A stretch of DNA of 64,000 nt from Ascaris suum (Eukaryota; Nematoda; Chromadorea; Rhabditida; Ascarididae), in assembly GCA_013433145.1 (NCBI GenBank), contig CM024187.1:5410826-5474825 (forward strand), written 5' to 3'. The number at the start of each line of letters is the position of its first letter. Position 1 is the first letter of the stretch. The translations under genes were made by a program, and so were the position numbers. The notes under the pieces were generated by a model, which was not told where the DNA came from, ran no database searches, and saw only the letters and a program-made list of their open reading frames with translations. Below are positions 52,001-63,500 of this stretch, in pieces.

Positions 52001-55000
52001 ATGTATAAAGCTGAAGAAATTCTGCGTTTCAGCAAATAACTTTGTAGAGTGGCCACGAAAGTGACGAAAACGATTCGGTAGCAATGGCGACAGAGTCGAA
52101 TGAAGGGAGCACCGAGGAAGGGGGCGAAACGTTCGATAATATGGGCGATATTATTGTACCTAGCAGTGACAGAGAAGGTAAACTCTGCGCTATCTGCTAA
52201 CCACCGGCAATGAAACCAAATATGGCAGAAAGGGACCACCATGCTCATTCTTTCTGTAAGTATAGAATGGATGGAACTTCCAAAAATTAGTGAAGCGCTA
52301 AACTTTTGGATGTACTGCTGCACTTTTGTTTAATACTTCCCACAACACCTTGTATGCGTCTCGTCAAATGCGTTAATAAATGATATGGTTTGTCTTATAT
52401 GAGACTATTTTTAATGCAACTTGTGGCCAGGTCGGGACCTATTCGTAGATCCAATAAGCTTTCGACAGATCTCAGCTTCGTTGCATTTACAGCTAGTGCT
52501 TGATGAATAGATAACGTTTGAATTATACTCATTAAGTGGTGATTTATTCGTAGCGAAAGCTTTGCATTTCACATTCTTTTCTCCTACGAATTACAAGTTA
52601 CGATGAATGGTACTTAAATTTTTTAGGTTGGTGCCGCAACAAGAAATATATCGAACGTGTTGCCAATGGTTTCATGTGTACGGTGTGCCGGAAAGTGTAC
52701 GGTAGATACAATTCCGTGTCTTACCACGTCACGATCTACCATCGTAACCCGCCGATAAAATGTGATGAAGAAGGCTGTCAATTCAGCACGCGCGAGGCGC
52801 GATACATTCACTTCCATAAGTTTTATCGGCATCGCATACCGTTGCCAGACAGCATAGATCTTGGTAATTGCTTCTTTGCAAAATCAAAAGTCGCTGTGCC
52901 ACCTAAACGTGAGGCCAAGGCATTTGCATTGTTTTGCAGCTGCTGCGGCAAGGGGCAAGAACATTCATGTGATCCTATCTTGGGAATCGAACAAAGAAAT
53001 TTTCCAAAAATATAACACCGAGACTTATTTACCATAATACCTCAGGCAGAGCGTCCTTTCAAACGCAGTATTCTCGAAGAGAGACTTCACCCGATGCCTC
53101 ATTAAGGTTCGAGCTCAACCGATTACACTTATGCCAGTGCAACGGAAGTTTCATCTTTTTTCTTTTTCATTATAAGGAGCGTAGATAATGCCCTTTTTTG
53201 CTTCTCTTAATAGCTTCCTTTAGTTTCTGTCCCTAAAATTTTGCCCCTGCTCGTTACATTTTTATCATCGAGGCATGGCTATCACTACGGTAAAAATCCC
53301 GTCGTATCGAAAAGCATGAATGAGCTAGCATATATGAACAAATGAGGTATCCATGGCTTGCCTGCTGTTGCAAATTTGCATTTCAGATGCATCCTATCAT
53401 GGGACTAGAGCATTCGACTAACAGCAGATAGTGTTTTTTGCAGTTACAGCCGCTTCAAATCAAGCCGAGTTTGTTTTCATTTCAATGTCACGGATATACA
53501 AATACGCCACGAAGTGTCCAGTCGATTTTTACTACAAAATAGAGCCTCCAAATTGACTTGTAGTGAAAATAATGCCTGTTCAGTCGATCTTTTTCCTCGA
53601 GCCTAGTAAGAAAAATGCCCCCGGGACATTATTACAGGTAGCACTTCAATTCGGCTACACTGCTCAAATAATGCCAGCCACATCAAATCAGTGTTTCAGA
53701 GAGACGTAATAATTGCCATCAGCTCGGAGATGGAGCTATATATTAGAGTTATCTTTAGTGTTTGTCTTTCTGCTAGAAGCAAATTATATTTTGTGGATAG
53801 CAGTAAGAGCAACTGTCAATGAATTCTCCGCAAGGTTTTGTATATCGTTACATGAACGCAATGCAAAAAAAGATTTCAGCTAGAGAAATTGAACAACTTT
53901 TGAAATCTGTTTTCTCTGCACAGCTCGGATTCTTTTGCCGAGAGTAATTCAGCCTAACAGGCGCCACTTTACAGGGTCACGCAAATGTCCATTTTGTCGG
54001 CATATTTCCAAGAGCCCAGCTATGCTGGAAAAACACATCAGTCGCCATGTTGCTGACTGCTCACGTGCGGGGACGCAACTAAAATGTCCCCATTGTGACG
54101 TCGAAGTGCTGTCGCAGAAGGAAATGCTCGAGCACGTCGTTACGCATCAACAACAGGATAGCAATTTCCACTGCGAACAGTGCAGCTATCGGTACTGCTT
54201 TTAATTGTTGCGCTGTGGTGGGCTTGCGTGTGTGATAAATACTCTCGGCTTTTGTCCAGTTTTCAGAACCGCTTCTTCTCTTGGCATTGACATTTATGAT
54301 GAAAAGTTTCCACTTTCCCAACCGCTCCCATCTTCTCATACTGCCCAATTCACAGTTCGTTATGAGAATGTGTGAACAACTCTAAGAGGCTATGAAATCA
54401 AGGCCAGTCGACTTTTTCGATATCCCATTATAACCCTATAAGTGAACTTAGAGTTGAGCGTATTGCAATTTCTTTATTGAGTGGAATCAACCCAATTAGT
54501 GGTCTACTGCCTTGTAGAGGTCAGTCGGAGCCATCATTACGCCAACACGTCCTATTCAAGCACAGTGCGGACATGTTCTCGAGGAAGATCACTTGTGAGC
54601 TGTGCCAGTACGCGTGTGCAGAACCGAGCAATCTGAAATCGCACTATGAGCGCATGCATCCCGACTATCAGCCGGAGCACAACAAGAACGAAGTAAGCAT
54701 TAATTTAGCATCCAAACTGATGTTACCATTCCCTCTATTTTCTTGATTTTAGAGTAGAAATCAAATAAATAGAGTGGCGACCTATTATGAGGGCAATGAC
54801 GTGTTTTTTTTTTTTTTTTGAGATCAGCTGAACGCGTTAGAGAGCGGTAACCTAACTTACCTGCAAAATGACCACAAATTCCCGCTTTTGTGATGTGTGT
54901 GAGATTTCGCTCTTCTGCACCCATTCATCCTCCGGACAGGAAAAGTGACACTTTTTGTTGCTTATCTGCTACAGAGCGTGCTTTACTGACGACCAGAGTT

Positions 55001-55557
55001 TAAATCGTCAAGGTACACACCAAATTCCGTCCTCCTCTATAGAACGATCAGCACCCGCCATCTCCCTTTCCAAAGATGAAATTCTTCAAAACATGCTCAC
55101 AAAGCATTGCTATATTTGTCAGACTAAATGTGCTTTGCAAGAAAATTTCACACACGGCTCAGTTCGAGCACGACGAGCCTGAGCGGCCGGAAAAATCCGA
55201 CACCTCATTAACTAGCATATTTTAAAAATTCAAATTTGAATGTATCAGATGCCCAGCTATTCACGCTTCCTTTAAGCCACTGCAGTATATGTTGAGCTAA
55301 AATAAGCGGATAGATAGGCAGACTAGAGATAGAGAGGTAGCCTGCGTGAAGCGTAGTTACTTGTCATGCAGTCGCGTCATGAAGGGGCCCATTTGCCATG
55401 TTTACTGCCTGCTAATTACTATGCCGTTTCTTTGTTTTAGAAGGATGGGACGAGCGCGAGCGACAAGTCGGGAGCTGAAGATGACGCTCATGGTAGCGAA
55501 AATGAAGTTGAAATCAACGCCACATGCAATATTCCTGTTGACGTTTCGTGTAATTGA
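48851..55557 (+). CDS. BTB/POZ - six C2H2 zinc-finger transcription factor, complete in nine exons
   Basis: Exons: 48851-49072, 49356-49475, 50334-50433, 50721-50854, 52048-52177, 52627-52863, 53924-54191, 54518-54692 and 55441-55557. Every junction phase matches and there is no stop, giving about 500 residues. Residues 1-147 form a BTB domain (DGDFVDCKIRL, HAHRNVLASGSNFFKEAF, FESLLDFLYCGS, LMQIAKIYQMKEAEEI), a dimerisation and corepressor-binding module. Residues 148-236 are a serine/alanine-rich then acidic linker. Six C2H2 fingers follow, all with 12 residues between the Cys and His pairs. The first pair resembles tramtrack-type fingers. The tail is acidic. Probably a nuclear DNA-binding regulator. 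I do not recognise the exact orthologue. The ATG is the first in frame after the 48820 acceptor. The 50721 acceptor (TTCATAG) is the least certain border. Confidence 0.9.
49356..49475 (+). CDS. BTB-ZF exon 2: BTB beta strand and helices
   Basis: Acceptor CACTTCAG, donor GTGAGC, 40 codons, phase 0 at both ends. FESLLDFLYCGS matches the F-x-x-(L/M)-L-x-(F/Y)-x-Y-(T/C)-G of BTB domains. Confidence 0.92.
49758..49837. repeat. Three tandem copies of a 28-bp unit
   Basis: AGTTGGCTAAAATC begins each unit at 49758, 49786 and 49814; the third is truncated. Lies in the second BTB-ZF intron. Confidence 0.92.
50334..50433 (+). CDS. BTB-ZF exon 3: end of BTB
   Basis: Acceptor AATTTGCAG, donor GTAAGC. 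LMQIAKIYQMKEAEEILQPY is the last BTB helix pair (L-L-x-x-A-x-x-(Y/F)-x-(M/V)); then a proline/serine/threonine stretch. Ends one base into a codon. Confidence 0.9.
50721..50854 (+). CDS. BTB-ZF exon 4: low-complexity linker
   Basis: Acceptor TTCATAG is weak, but it is the only nearby AG giving the needed phase. The frame reads LRPNAIAALPFSSVLFPSQS then SGSAISNSALMQNCNAL, to donor GTATGT. No domain; a flexible linker. Confidence 0.65.
51498..51590. repeat. Direct duplicate (copy A) of the sequence before BTB-ZF exon 5
   Basis: About 90 bases from GCGTTTTCCTATTCGCTTTC through GAAGAGGTCGTAGAATGTAT to CATTTCAGAAAACAACTTCG match 51956-52046 at most positions, including a TTTCAG. It lies 450 bases upstream in the same intron. 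Confidence 0.88.
51956..52047. repeat. Direct duplicate (copy B), carrying the exon 5 acceptor
   Basis: Second copy of the 51498-51590 sequence. It ends at TTTGTAG, which is the acceptor used by phase for exon 5; copy A has TTCGTATA at that place and so lacks the AG. Confidence 0.88.
52048..52177 (+). CDS. BTB-ZF exon 5: acidic serine-rich linker
   Basis: Acceptor ACTTTGTAG, donor GTAAAC. Forty-three codons (SGHESDENDSV, ESNEGSTEEGGETFDNMGD) are rich in Asp, Glu and Ser, with several casein-kinase-2-like sites. Phase 0 in and one base out fit both neighbours exactly. Confidence 0.8.
52627..52863 (+). CDS. BTB-ZF exon 6: zinc fingers 1-2
   Basis: Acceptor TTTTTTAG, donor GTAATT. Finger 1: CTVCRKVYGRYNSVSYHVTI then YH (C-x2-C-x12-H-x4-H). 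Finger 2: CDEEGCQFSTREARYIHFHK then FYRH (C-x4-C-x12-H-x4-H). Confidence 0.95.
53924..54191 (+). CDS. BTB-ZF exon 7: zinc fingers 3-4 and first half of 5
   Basis: Acceptor TCTGCACAG, donor GTACTG. Finger 3 CPFCRHISKSPAMLEKHISR-H and finger 4 CPHCDVEVLSQKEMLEHVVT-H are classical. The exon ends inside finger 5 after CEQCSY and two bases of an arginine codon. Confidence 0.95.
54518..54692 (+). CDS. BTB-ZF exon 8: end of finger 5 and finger 6
   Basis: Acceptor CCTTGTAG, donor GTAAGC. The junction restores finger 5 with exactly 12 residues between Cys and His (CEQC, 12 residues, H-VLFK-H), good evidence for the splice. Finger 6 is CELCQYACAEPSNLKSHYER then MH. Confidence 0.94.
55441..55557 (+). 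CDS. BTB-ZF exon 9: acidic C-terminus
   Basis: Acceptor TTTGTTTTAG, phase 0. KDGTSASDKSGAEDDAHGSE, then NEVEINATCNIPVDVSCN and TGA. The acidic tail may act in transcription (inference). Confidence 0.88.
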   Translation, partial: KDGTSASDKSGAEDDAHGSENEVEINATCNIPVDVSCN

Positions 55558-56967
55558 TTCCCGGATTTATTATCGTTGCTTGTGTGCATGGTAATTTCGT
55601 TAAATTCATTGCGACCATATAATGATGTATTATGATGTTGCAGTGATAACCCACCCAAAAATGTTTGCGTACGAATACATGGGAATGCGTTTCAATTCAC
55701 CATTCAGCCCAACTCGGGCAAACAATTTTCTATAGGCAGACACAGCTTATTGACAGAAACAGGGTTAGCGACAACGCATTATTCTGAATGTAGACGGGAT
55801 CTAGTGTCCAAGTAATGGTCATTTATTTTAGTGCAGAAGTAACACGAGCGTCATTCTCATATGTAGGCGCTGTCCATCTCACTTTGTGATATGTTATTGC
55901 ATTATTTCGCTCTCATGTTCTAGTCATTCAGTTCATTCCTACTCTTTGTTGTATACAATTCATTCTTTAACCTCTTTTATTGACATCGATCTACGATAAT
56001 AAATGAGTGATTTTGTTTTCTAAAGTGATTTTTTTTATTATTCCGGTTCTTTCAAAACTGCGCTCCCAAAACGGCAAATAAAACTCCCAGAACTTTTGTT
56101 TACGTTGCTTGCTCGAATCAGTTTTACTGCCATTTGTATAAGTGCTGAAATTTTCGAACATAACTATCATAATCGCTTGGTGGAAGTAAACTGCGCCAAC
56201 TCATTAAAATTTCCACACATGTTATCGTTTCAACGGAGTTGCTTCATTTATGACGTATTACCTTAGATGATAACCACAGCACTCGTTTCATTTCGTCAAT
56301 CTTTAGCCACCTTACGAAAAATGTTTTGTCACTTTTTTCAGTGAAACATGGCAATTGCATTTTTACTAACAAGTTGTAACGTGATATAAAAAACAGACAT
56401 TATTACTGCCAATTTACACAAACAGCATATACAAAACTGGCTGTTAGATAACGATAAGATTTAGAGCGTGATCGTAACAAATAAAGCGACTCAGCCTAAA
56501 CCACAACATGAAAGCTGTGAATAACGGGCCCAGCACATCGTTTATTTCATATCTTCGAAAAACATTTCCATATTATGATCAAGTCAGAGACGATGGATTC
56601 GTAAGATGGATGATTATGAGCAAAATGACTGTTTCACAAGGAAACGAATGATACTGAGTGTAACTCGCATACTGTTGTAGAAGAATTTGCAAAATTTATG
56701 CGATTGTTTTCACAGATATTACTTTATAAAATTAAGAAAATGTTGCAATTCCGCTAAGAGTGACTAAAACTAAGCGGATCGCCCAGGTGCTCTCCTCACT
56801 TATCTGCAACAGAGAGACGAGTAACGTTTGTCGTAACTTCTGATCATTAACGCGTCATAAATATGGGCATGTGACGCTGGTTTTAATGTTTTCACTTCAC
56901 AGCGCGCCGTCCGTCGCCGTTGAGAAGTTCCCTTCTTGGTCTCGGTAGTGTTAACTACTCTAGTACT
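55558..56967. other. BTB-ZF 3' UTR and intergenic sequence between convergent genes
   Basis: Contains AATAAA at 55998-56003, a fair poly(A) signal for the + strand gene 440 bases behind its stop. Otherwise no supported exon. The next gene comes from the other strand and ends at 56968, so this is a convergent interval. Confidence 0.6.
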
Positions 56968-57636
56968 TTATGCACACGATTCTAGATATTTCGCTACGCA
57001 ACTTCGTTCAACTTCGTTTCCAGACGCTTCCAGTTTGCATTTATCATTCGATTCTTGCTGACGTATCGCACTCCTCAGCTTCGTGAAAATTTCGCCATTG
57101 GATCGCGAAAAATGAACACCCGATGCTGCTAAAATTCGTATGCATATCTGTGAAAAGTTATATACGTCAACTGGTATTGCAACAATAATGTAACTTCTCG
57201 TCTTAGTGTCAATGTAAAGAGAGGATTTAAAGGCGGGAGGAGGGTGGATTGACCTCAAGAACTGAAACTCCGAAAAATATGTAACTTTAGTAAGACGTGG
57301 AAGCATTAATTTGGCAGTAAGGTAAGATGATGCTCTCAAAGCATTTAAAGCTGCATTACTTTACTCGAAAGTTGTAATATGGTGTATAGAGTATGTAATG
57401 TAACCGCATGGTTCACCAGATCCATGTCGACTCTAAATATACAACTATGATGAATAGGTACAATTCAAAATAACAATGCAATTACCTCGACCACGAAGAG
57501 CCTTCTCGAGGGCGTTATGAGTTGAAATTAGTTTTAGCAGCTCATCCCACATTTCCTCTGTTGTGTTCTTTCTCAGTGGTTGACCATCTATGAAAACACG
57601 ACCGCCTGTTCCATAGCTGACAGTTCGAGAAGAATT
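56968..57636 (-). CDS. Unrecognised minus-strand gene, last two exons; faint paired-domain likeness
   Basis: Exon 57636-57486 follows TTTTTTACAG and ends at GTAATT. Its only open frame reads RTVSYGTGGRVFIDGQPLRK, NTTEEMWDELLKLISTHNAL, EKALRGR. Exon 57128-56968 follows GAATTTTAG, completes the split codon in phase, and reads SGVHFSRSNGEIFTKLRSAI to TAA. G-G-R-V-F-I-D-G-Q-P-L resembles the start of the PAI part of paired domains (G-G-V-F-V-N-G-R-P-L-P), and nematodes have PAI-only NPAX proteins, but the rest does not follow that family well. Coding status is well supported; family is a guess. Upstream exons not found. Confidence 0.6.
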
Positions 57637-57639
57637 CTG

Positions 57640-59690
57640 TAAAAAACATCATAACGCATGAGAAGGCTGGGCAACAGAATGGAAATCACTTGACGATGAA
57701 AAATTTCAAACCTTAACTTCTATTCGGTTCAAATTCCATAAGGGAACGATAAAAGAGTTGTTTCTTTTATTTCATTTAATTTATCGACACAGGAAAACAG
57801 ACAGCAGCGTGCCTCATTTTACACTACGGATTTAATTTATCACGTAAGGCATGCAAGACAAGCAGCTGTGTCGTGGTGCCTTGTCGATATTTGCCCCATT
57901 TTAGTTTCATATTTACATATTAATTGGTTCTTCTAGTAACTTCATGGGTTGCTACATTCATCATACTGTTAAGGGATCACTTTATGATACATAGAATCAC
58001 ATCCTTCTTTTCTTCGTCAAAGGTATCGTGTCTCTAAGTTCTCATGGCTTTGGGGTGGTAAAAAAACGTTTAAATTCATTTATGTCGAGGTCGCTTATCA
58101 CACTTCCTTGTTTCCTTCCCATTACTGAGTTCAGCACTTGCCATGTTTTGTGCTGGTTTAGCTTATATTGCCAAATCGGGATTTGTTCCGCCCCTTTCCG
58201 ATCTTCTCTGAGAAAGCTAACGACAAAATTGCGCAGTCTTTCTAGACGCTACTTGAACTGGCCCTCTTGCAGTATTTTATAAGTGAATCTCAGCAAACGA
58301 TTTCTCTTTCTTCACCCACATTCGAACCTCGGCAGGTAAATATTAATCGTATCGCAAGCTTTATTACTACCAGGCATATGGAATCAAAGCCTCTGTTTAT
58401 GCTTTTTGTAAATTATTTCTATGCCTCACATCTATATTATTTCTCTCCGATGCGGCGTAGAAAACAGCCCAATTCGTGCGTTAAATTTCATGTTACAATT
58501 TTCAGTAGATAGGCAAGACCAGTCCTGGTCAGTAATAGTTTCGATTCGTCTTTTGTGGCTTCTATTTCACTCTTGCCACATTCTTGGTGATTTTTGAGGC
58601 TTTTTTGGTTCTAAGAAACACTTTAATGGCCCTGCATCCCAGTCTGAATTTATACATCTATCGAAAATCACGAACACTTCAGAACTGCATTCCTCCGACG
58701 GAGGCTCGTCCAGATTCTATATAAGGTTTTCAAACCTTGCTGATGGTGGTTTATAAAAAAGCGTGTTTCATGCACAATGTAACTTCCATTGTTAACTTCC
58801 AGTGGAATTGGAAAGCTGTAAAAACGTTCGCATTTGATATCCCCAGCCCCCTAAAACAACTATTATTCAGCTGCACACTCCGACCTTACCCGAGTCTTTC
58901 CGTATAGTGATGATCGACGACCACTCGCGTAGAATTCATCGGCTTGATCACCGCCACAGTTGAGAATCCCGATCATCGCCGATGCTGCAAACTACCTGCA
59001 TATAATCGTTCGTCCAAAAACAACAACGGCATCGTACGAACGCATAGTGGTAACAAAGATGTGCCCAACAAAAATTCCAACAAAAACAAAAAAAACGACG
59101 ACTAAATTACTTCTCAGTCTCTCACTTGGTGCAGGAAGTAGTGATTAAACAAGATAACTCGGGTTTTGTCCCTTTCTTCATAATAATATCACAAGACCGC
59201 TTTTAACATCGAATCGCATCAATGCCGAATTCGCGTGTTGGAGAAAAACCAGTGCACACACATTGATGTTTCACAATGACTTTCTTGAAATATCTGCGTA
59301 GTGAATATTAATGGCAATTGTTCGATACATGCGCTTAGCTCAAAAACGCTTCCCCAGGTATAACGAGTGACCAAGAATGGGGAGATTGCCACGACAGATG
59401 CAACGAATTATGGCTTAAAATTGAATTAGTAGTTAGCGCCTCGATAATGTTAGCGTTCTTCGTAAGGCCGAGCCCAAAGTAATCGACACATGTCTTACAT
59501 TCTCAGTGAATTATTTGGCATATTGTTTAAAATTTTACTCGGAAATTTGAGTTCTAGAGAAATTAGTAAGTGACAATTTCATTAGTCACTTATTAATTTC
59601 TGTAGAAGTCAAAAATAGTAAGTAAATAAAAAAGATATGAAAGAACGAATAGTAGGCCCTCAGAGACGTGACTGATGCCAACAGACTGTC
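57640..59690. other. No supportable exon
   Basis: Mixed composition with short frames only. It should contain upstream introns of the 57.0-57.6 kb gene. Open frames at 58028-58282 and 58960-59148 on the + strand lack family, splice or codon support. Confidence 0.4.
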
Positions 59691-59699
59691 GCATTGCCT

Positions 59700-60107
59700 C
59701 TACCAGTAAACTAGCATAAGTGATGTTCTTTTTATAGTGGCTAAATGAGTGGAATCTGAAAAATTTATGGCGTCGTTCGCAACTTGCGTCATTCGAGTAG
59801 CCGTCACTAAATCAAGGAAGTAATCAGTTGCCTTGGCAACACTCATAAAACCTGTTGTTGCTGATGGAAAGACCATCACCTTCACAAGAAGATGTTCTAA
59901 ATGGAACGCCGTAAACACTGGCAATTTGTGCAGCGCACATAGTGGTGCCAACGCACTGCAGTGCCGAATGCAAACACTAAAATTATGGTGCAAACAAGCA
60001 CAACGAAAGCAGATATCTTTAAGAATGCTAATTTGCAGTTTCACTTTTCTGCAGCGCTGAATGCATCTGCCGAAGCCAAATCGCAACCGCAGTGCAAATT
60101 GACGCAA
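59700..60107 (-). other. Long unassigned open frame (135 codons)
   Basis: The frame ends VFPSATTGFMSVAKATDYFL, VTATRMTQVANDAINF... before its stop and has an amphipathic, protein-like composition in the second half. The first half is cysteine- and arginine-rich and less convincing. I recognise no family and see no good splice sites. It may be part of the serpin-like gene or a chance frame. Confidence 0.25.
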
Positions 60108-60762
60108 TTGAATGTCTTAAAAACCTTTATGTGCGACAGCGCACTGAGCAAGTAAGGCAACACGAAAAAAAAAAAATTTATGGCCCACAGACTAATATAG
60201 CGCGAAGAGCATTTGGGTAAACATAAGTGTTTGGGTGGAAATTTTAGGTATTTATCTTTCCTACAAAACACAGTAGCCTGTAAAGTGTACTGCCGAATAG
60301 AAGGAGAACCTCTTGAACGTCAAGATGCCCCAGAATTTGTGGAAAGACCGGCAGGTTTTGGCACTCGGTGCCCCCTCTTCATTATAATTCGTTTAAATGA
60401 AGTTATTTAAGTTGTAATATAGCGGTAACGTAAATAGACAGCAGGCGGAAAGCGTTACTAGTTTACAAGAACAAACAAGGTTTAAAAAAATTGTAAGAGA
60501 GATAACCGGAAATTTTTATAAGACCCGTACAAGGAAGACTGAAAACATTTTAAAGAGCGAATAGACTGTGAAAACAGATAATCGGATGCAAAACAAGAGC
60601 CTTTTTATTCAAGGCAGTCTCTGATATATAATCCGCTCACATGAGATATTATTCATTCAGTAAGGGAGAGTCTTCCAAAATTAAAGTGAAATTTAAATGG
60701 GATATGATGAATGAAATAGCAAGTTCGTGGAGTCAACCACGTTGCTGCAATTAAGGACTTAC

Positions 60763-61943
60763 TTTATACTTGAAAGTTTGCAGTGACGTCCACTGAGTGA
60801 TAGACAAGGAAGTGTTGAAGCCTTGAATCTGCCAAAAGAATTTACGATGTTGACGTGGTATTGAGATGCAAGCAAAAACGTTGTTGCCTAGATGTTCGAG
60901 CCCAAGTATCCTAATTTTCTCTTTATAGAAGAAGAGTGGAGTGAAGGTCATTGAGATGCGTGGAAGTGAAGATTTCGGGTGCGAAGTTCTTCAAGTTTTC
61001 GACTTCACTCCAAGCTTTCAAGCTAGCAGTAGCAGCATTTCTCAAGTATTAAGAGATGAAGTTATGTAAGGCATAGTTTACCCAATCCTAATGCGCAGGG
61101 TGATATCGACCATGGTAATTTTACATCCACCAAAGCTTCGTTTTCGACAGTCTGACCACCTCTCCGCTTTTTCGCAAGCTTTGAGAAATTAATGGAAACT
61201 GCTGTTTAGAGAAGTAAATCAAAGCAGCTGGCATGTATGCTTTTTTTGCATTCCACTCACCTAACGAGCAAAGCTAGTAAGCTGTATTGCCAGCGAATCA
61301 TAAAATAGGTGGAATAATTAATTCATTTCTTACTAATCCGACTTCTCATGCAAAAACAGCACAAACTACGCCTTTTCATCTGGCCGATGTAAAATGAAAG
61401 TCAAACCGCTTGTAAAATCCAAATTTTTGCAAATTTAAACCTGTAAAATCTCTTTGGACTGTTTTGGATCAACCAAAACGTTGAGGTGGCCACATATGAT
61501 AGCCAGTATACATAAGCAAATTTCGTTACTCTCAAATGGTCCCGATTTGAAATTACCGGACGAACAAATAAACAAACAAACAAACAAACATACACATGCA
61601 GAGATATATACGCACATACTCGACTTCTCTGCAATGCGCTTTGCTGATGCGATTGTGGGAAAACGCATTGTGAAAACGTCGTGCACAACAATAACACACT
61701 TTCCACAGTGGGTTCTTGAGTGCTTTTATGTTGCGGATGCAGCCAGCTTCCACAGAGTGTGGAGATGGCGATCAGCATTGTAATATTCATAACTCGGTAA
61801 GAAGGCACATCCTTGAAGAATATTTCATTTAGCCTCAGAAGAGTCAATTTAGATCCAGTATCAGTATCAAGTACAGATGAGAGCACTCTCAAAATATTTT
61901 CGCTAAAAATGTGGATAGACTGCACCACTTCAGACGTCCACAT
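60763..61943 (-). CDS. Serpin-like gene fragments (two exons)
   Basis: Piece 1 (about 61943-61809): FSENILRVLSSVLDTDTGSK, LTLLRLNEIFFKD, resembling the serpin helix-to-strand 3A segment (T-x-(K/R)-I...T-x-L-x-L-x-N-A-I-Y-F-K-G). Piece 2 (about 60960-60763): PLFFYKEKIRILGLEHLGNN, VFACISIPRQ, resembling the serpin sheet B/C segment (V-L-x-L-P-Y-x-G-(N/D)-x-x-(M/F)-x-I-x-L-P), ending at a strong AAA|GTAAGT donor. They are in serpin order on the minus strand. Diagnostic residues are weakened (N-E-I for N-A-I; E-H-L for L-P-Y). The N-terminal part and the hinge/reactive loop were not found. A diverged serpin, a pseudogene or chance likeness are all possible. Confidence 0.4.
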
Positions 61944-62710
61944 GTTGAAAGGTGCACAACAACAACATCGACAGGTAAACCGTGTTCAGCCGGAAAAAAC
62001 CACTGCTTCAGAGATAATCACGTCAGCAATCAAGTATTGTGGAGTGACCTGCAGCAGCATAGTAGGTCATCGTTGCACAAAAATTTGTCGCAAAAAATAT
62101 CATGTACTGTTAAAAGCTTACTTCTATCTACCTTCAAGCAATCTTTAATATTTTATTTTTTGTGACTATGTGAGGCATAAGTTGTATTCGACGTACCAAG
62201 AGACATTATCCACATGAGCTTATGTGTTCCTAATCTTTTAATTTAGAGAACGAGTCATCTAGAAGTATATGATATTGGAAGGGGGAACAGATTACACTCT
62301 CCTGAGATATCAGTGAGTAGAACGATAGAATGCATTAAGCGGATAAGGTGCAAAATGAAGCAGAAGATAGCATGATTTGGGATGAACATGGACGATATCT
62401 GTTCCTTGCCTATCCCATAAAGAGGCCGAAATTCATGAATCGGCTCTGTCCTCATACATCATGCCGTTCCTTGCTTCGTTTTACCCTCCTCTCCTCCTTT
62501 TTCCCCGAACATCCGCATTACAGTATTCAAGTAACTCCTTCTAAAATGCCTCTCATAAAGGTTGCTGTCGCCTGCCTCTTCAGGAAAATGCGAAGCAAAG
62601 TGCTGTAGAACCGACAAAGCAAATGAGATGAGCAATTAGCCAAAGATCTACTTTTATAGCACCGGAAGTTGCGTTCAGGCGCGGGAAATGAAACTGCGTT
62701 CTTTTTTCAG

Positions 62711-62840
62711 TAATCCTCCAGAGTCCTACTTGGAGCTTCAACAGCCTTCTGCCGATATCCCACTACCTTCATTTCTGCTTAAAAAAGTTCAAGAACCTGA
62801 TGCAAAGTTCATTACTGATTTTCACATTCAACAGATATAA
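62711..62840 (+). CDS. Isolated terminal exon of an unrecognised + strand gene
   Basis: A strong acceptor (TTCTTTTTTCAG) is followed by 42 open codons, NPPESYLELQQPSADIPLPS, FLLKKVQEPDAKFITDF, to TAA, with clear protein-like composition. The incoming phase needs two bases from the previous exon. A frame at about 62345-62530 (EAEDSMIWDEHGRYLFLAYP) might be an upstream exon of the same gene, but that is weak. No family recognised. Confidence 0.45.
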
Positions 62841-63500
62841 AGGCGCTCATTTCCGTCTGTGCAGCAGTTGTTGTTTACAGCTATATAAATCAATGAATAT
62901 TCCTATTTTTTGCATCGAATTTCCACATACGACCCTCGAAAATGTCGTTTAATACTTTCTCGTTCTTAAAACTTTTTTCTACGCCATATTCGAAAATGAC
63001 AAATGCACTTCCGATAATGGATAACTGAGTCGTAAATGTGTGTGAACTTGCAGCTGTACGCAAACGTCAATCGAAGAAGTTGTGCACGTTGAAAAATCAT
63101 CAAACTACTCTTCAGTTTCGTGTAGGAACGCGTATCAGCTGCGCTGCTACGATCAGGTGCTTTTTTACAGCAGCACTCATGCACGAACTTCTGCTTGCAT
63201 AGAAGACATATAATCAATTAATTGTAGCATTACGTCGCGTGCCGTATTAGTCTATGCATTTTCGCCCATATTAGTCCTTATTTCGCATTTTACATCACGT
63301 TTCCTTAATGCCTTCTCTCTGCCCATCTTAGCCCATACAGTCGATATTTCGACTTAGAAACATTCAGACCAGCACCAAACTTTACAGCCTCGAGTTTTCA
63401 AACATTAAAATGCAGAAAGTGACGTCTTATGAAGGAAATCATGGTAAATTTGTTTCCTGCTTTGTATCGATGGGCAGATAATTGATTCTATTTCTATTAG

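Noticed and set aside
61401..61800. Second half of the 180-codon minus frame as coding
   Set aside because: It includes a translated CAAA/TTTG repeat (VCLFVCLFV) and poor composition; only the first part, down to about 61809, looks like an exon.
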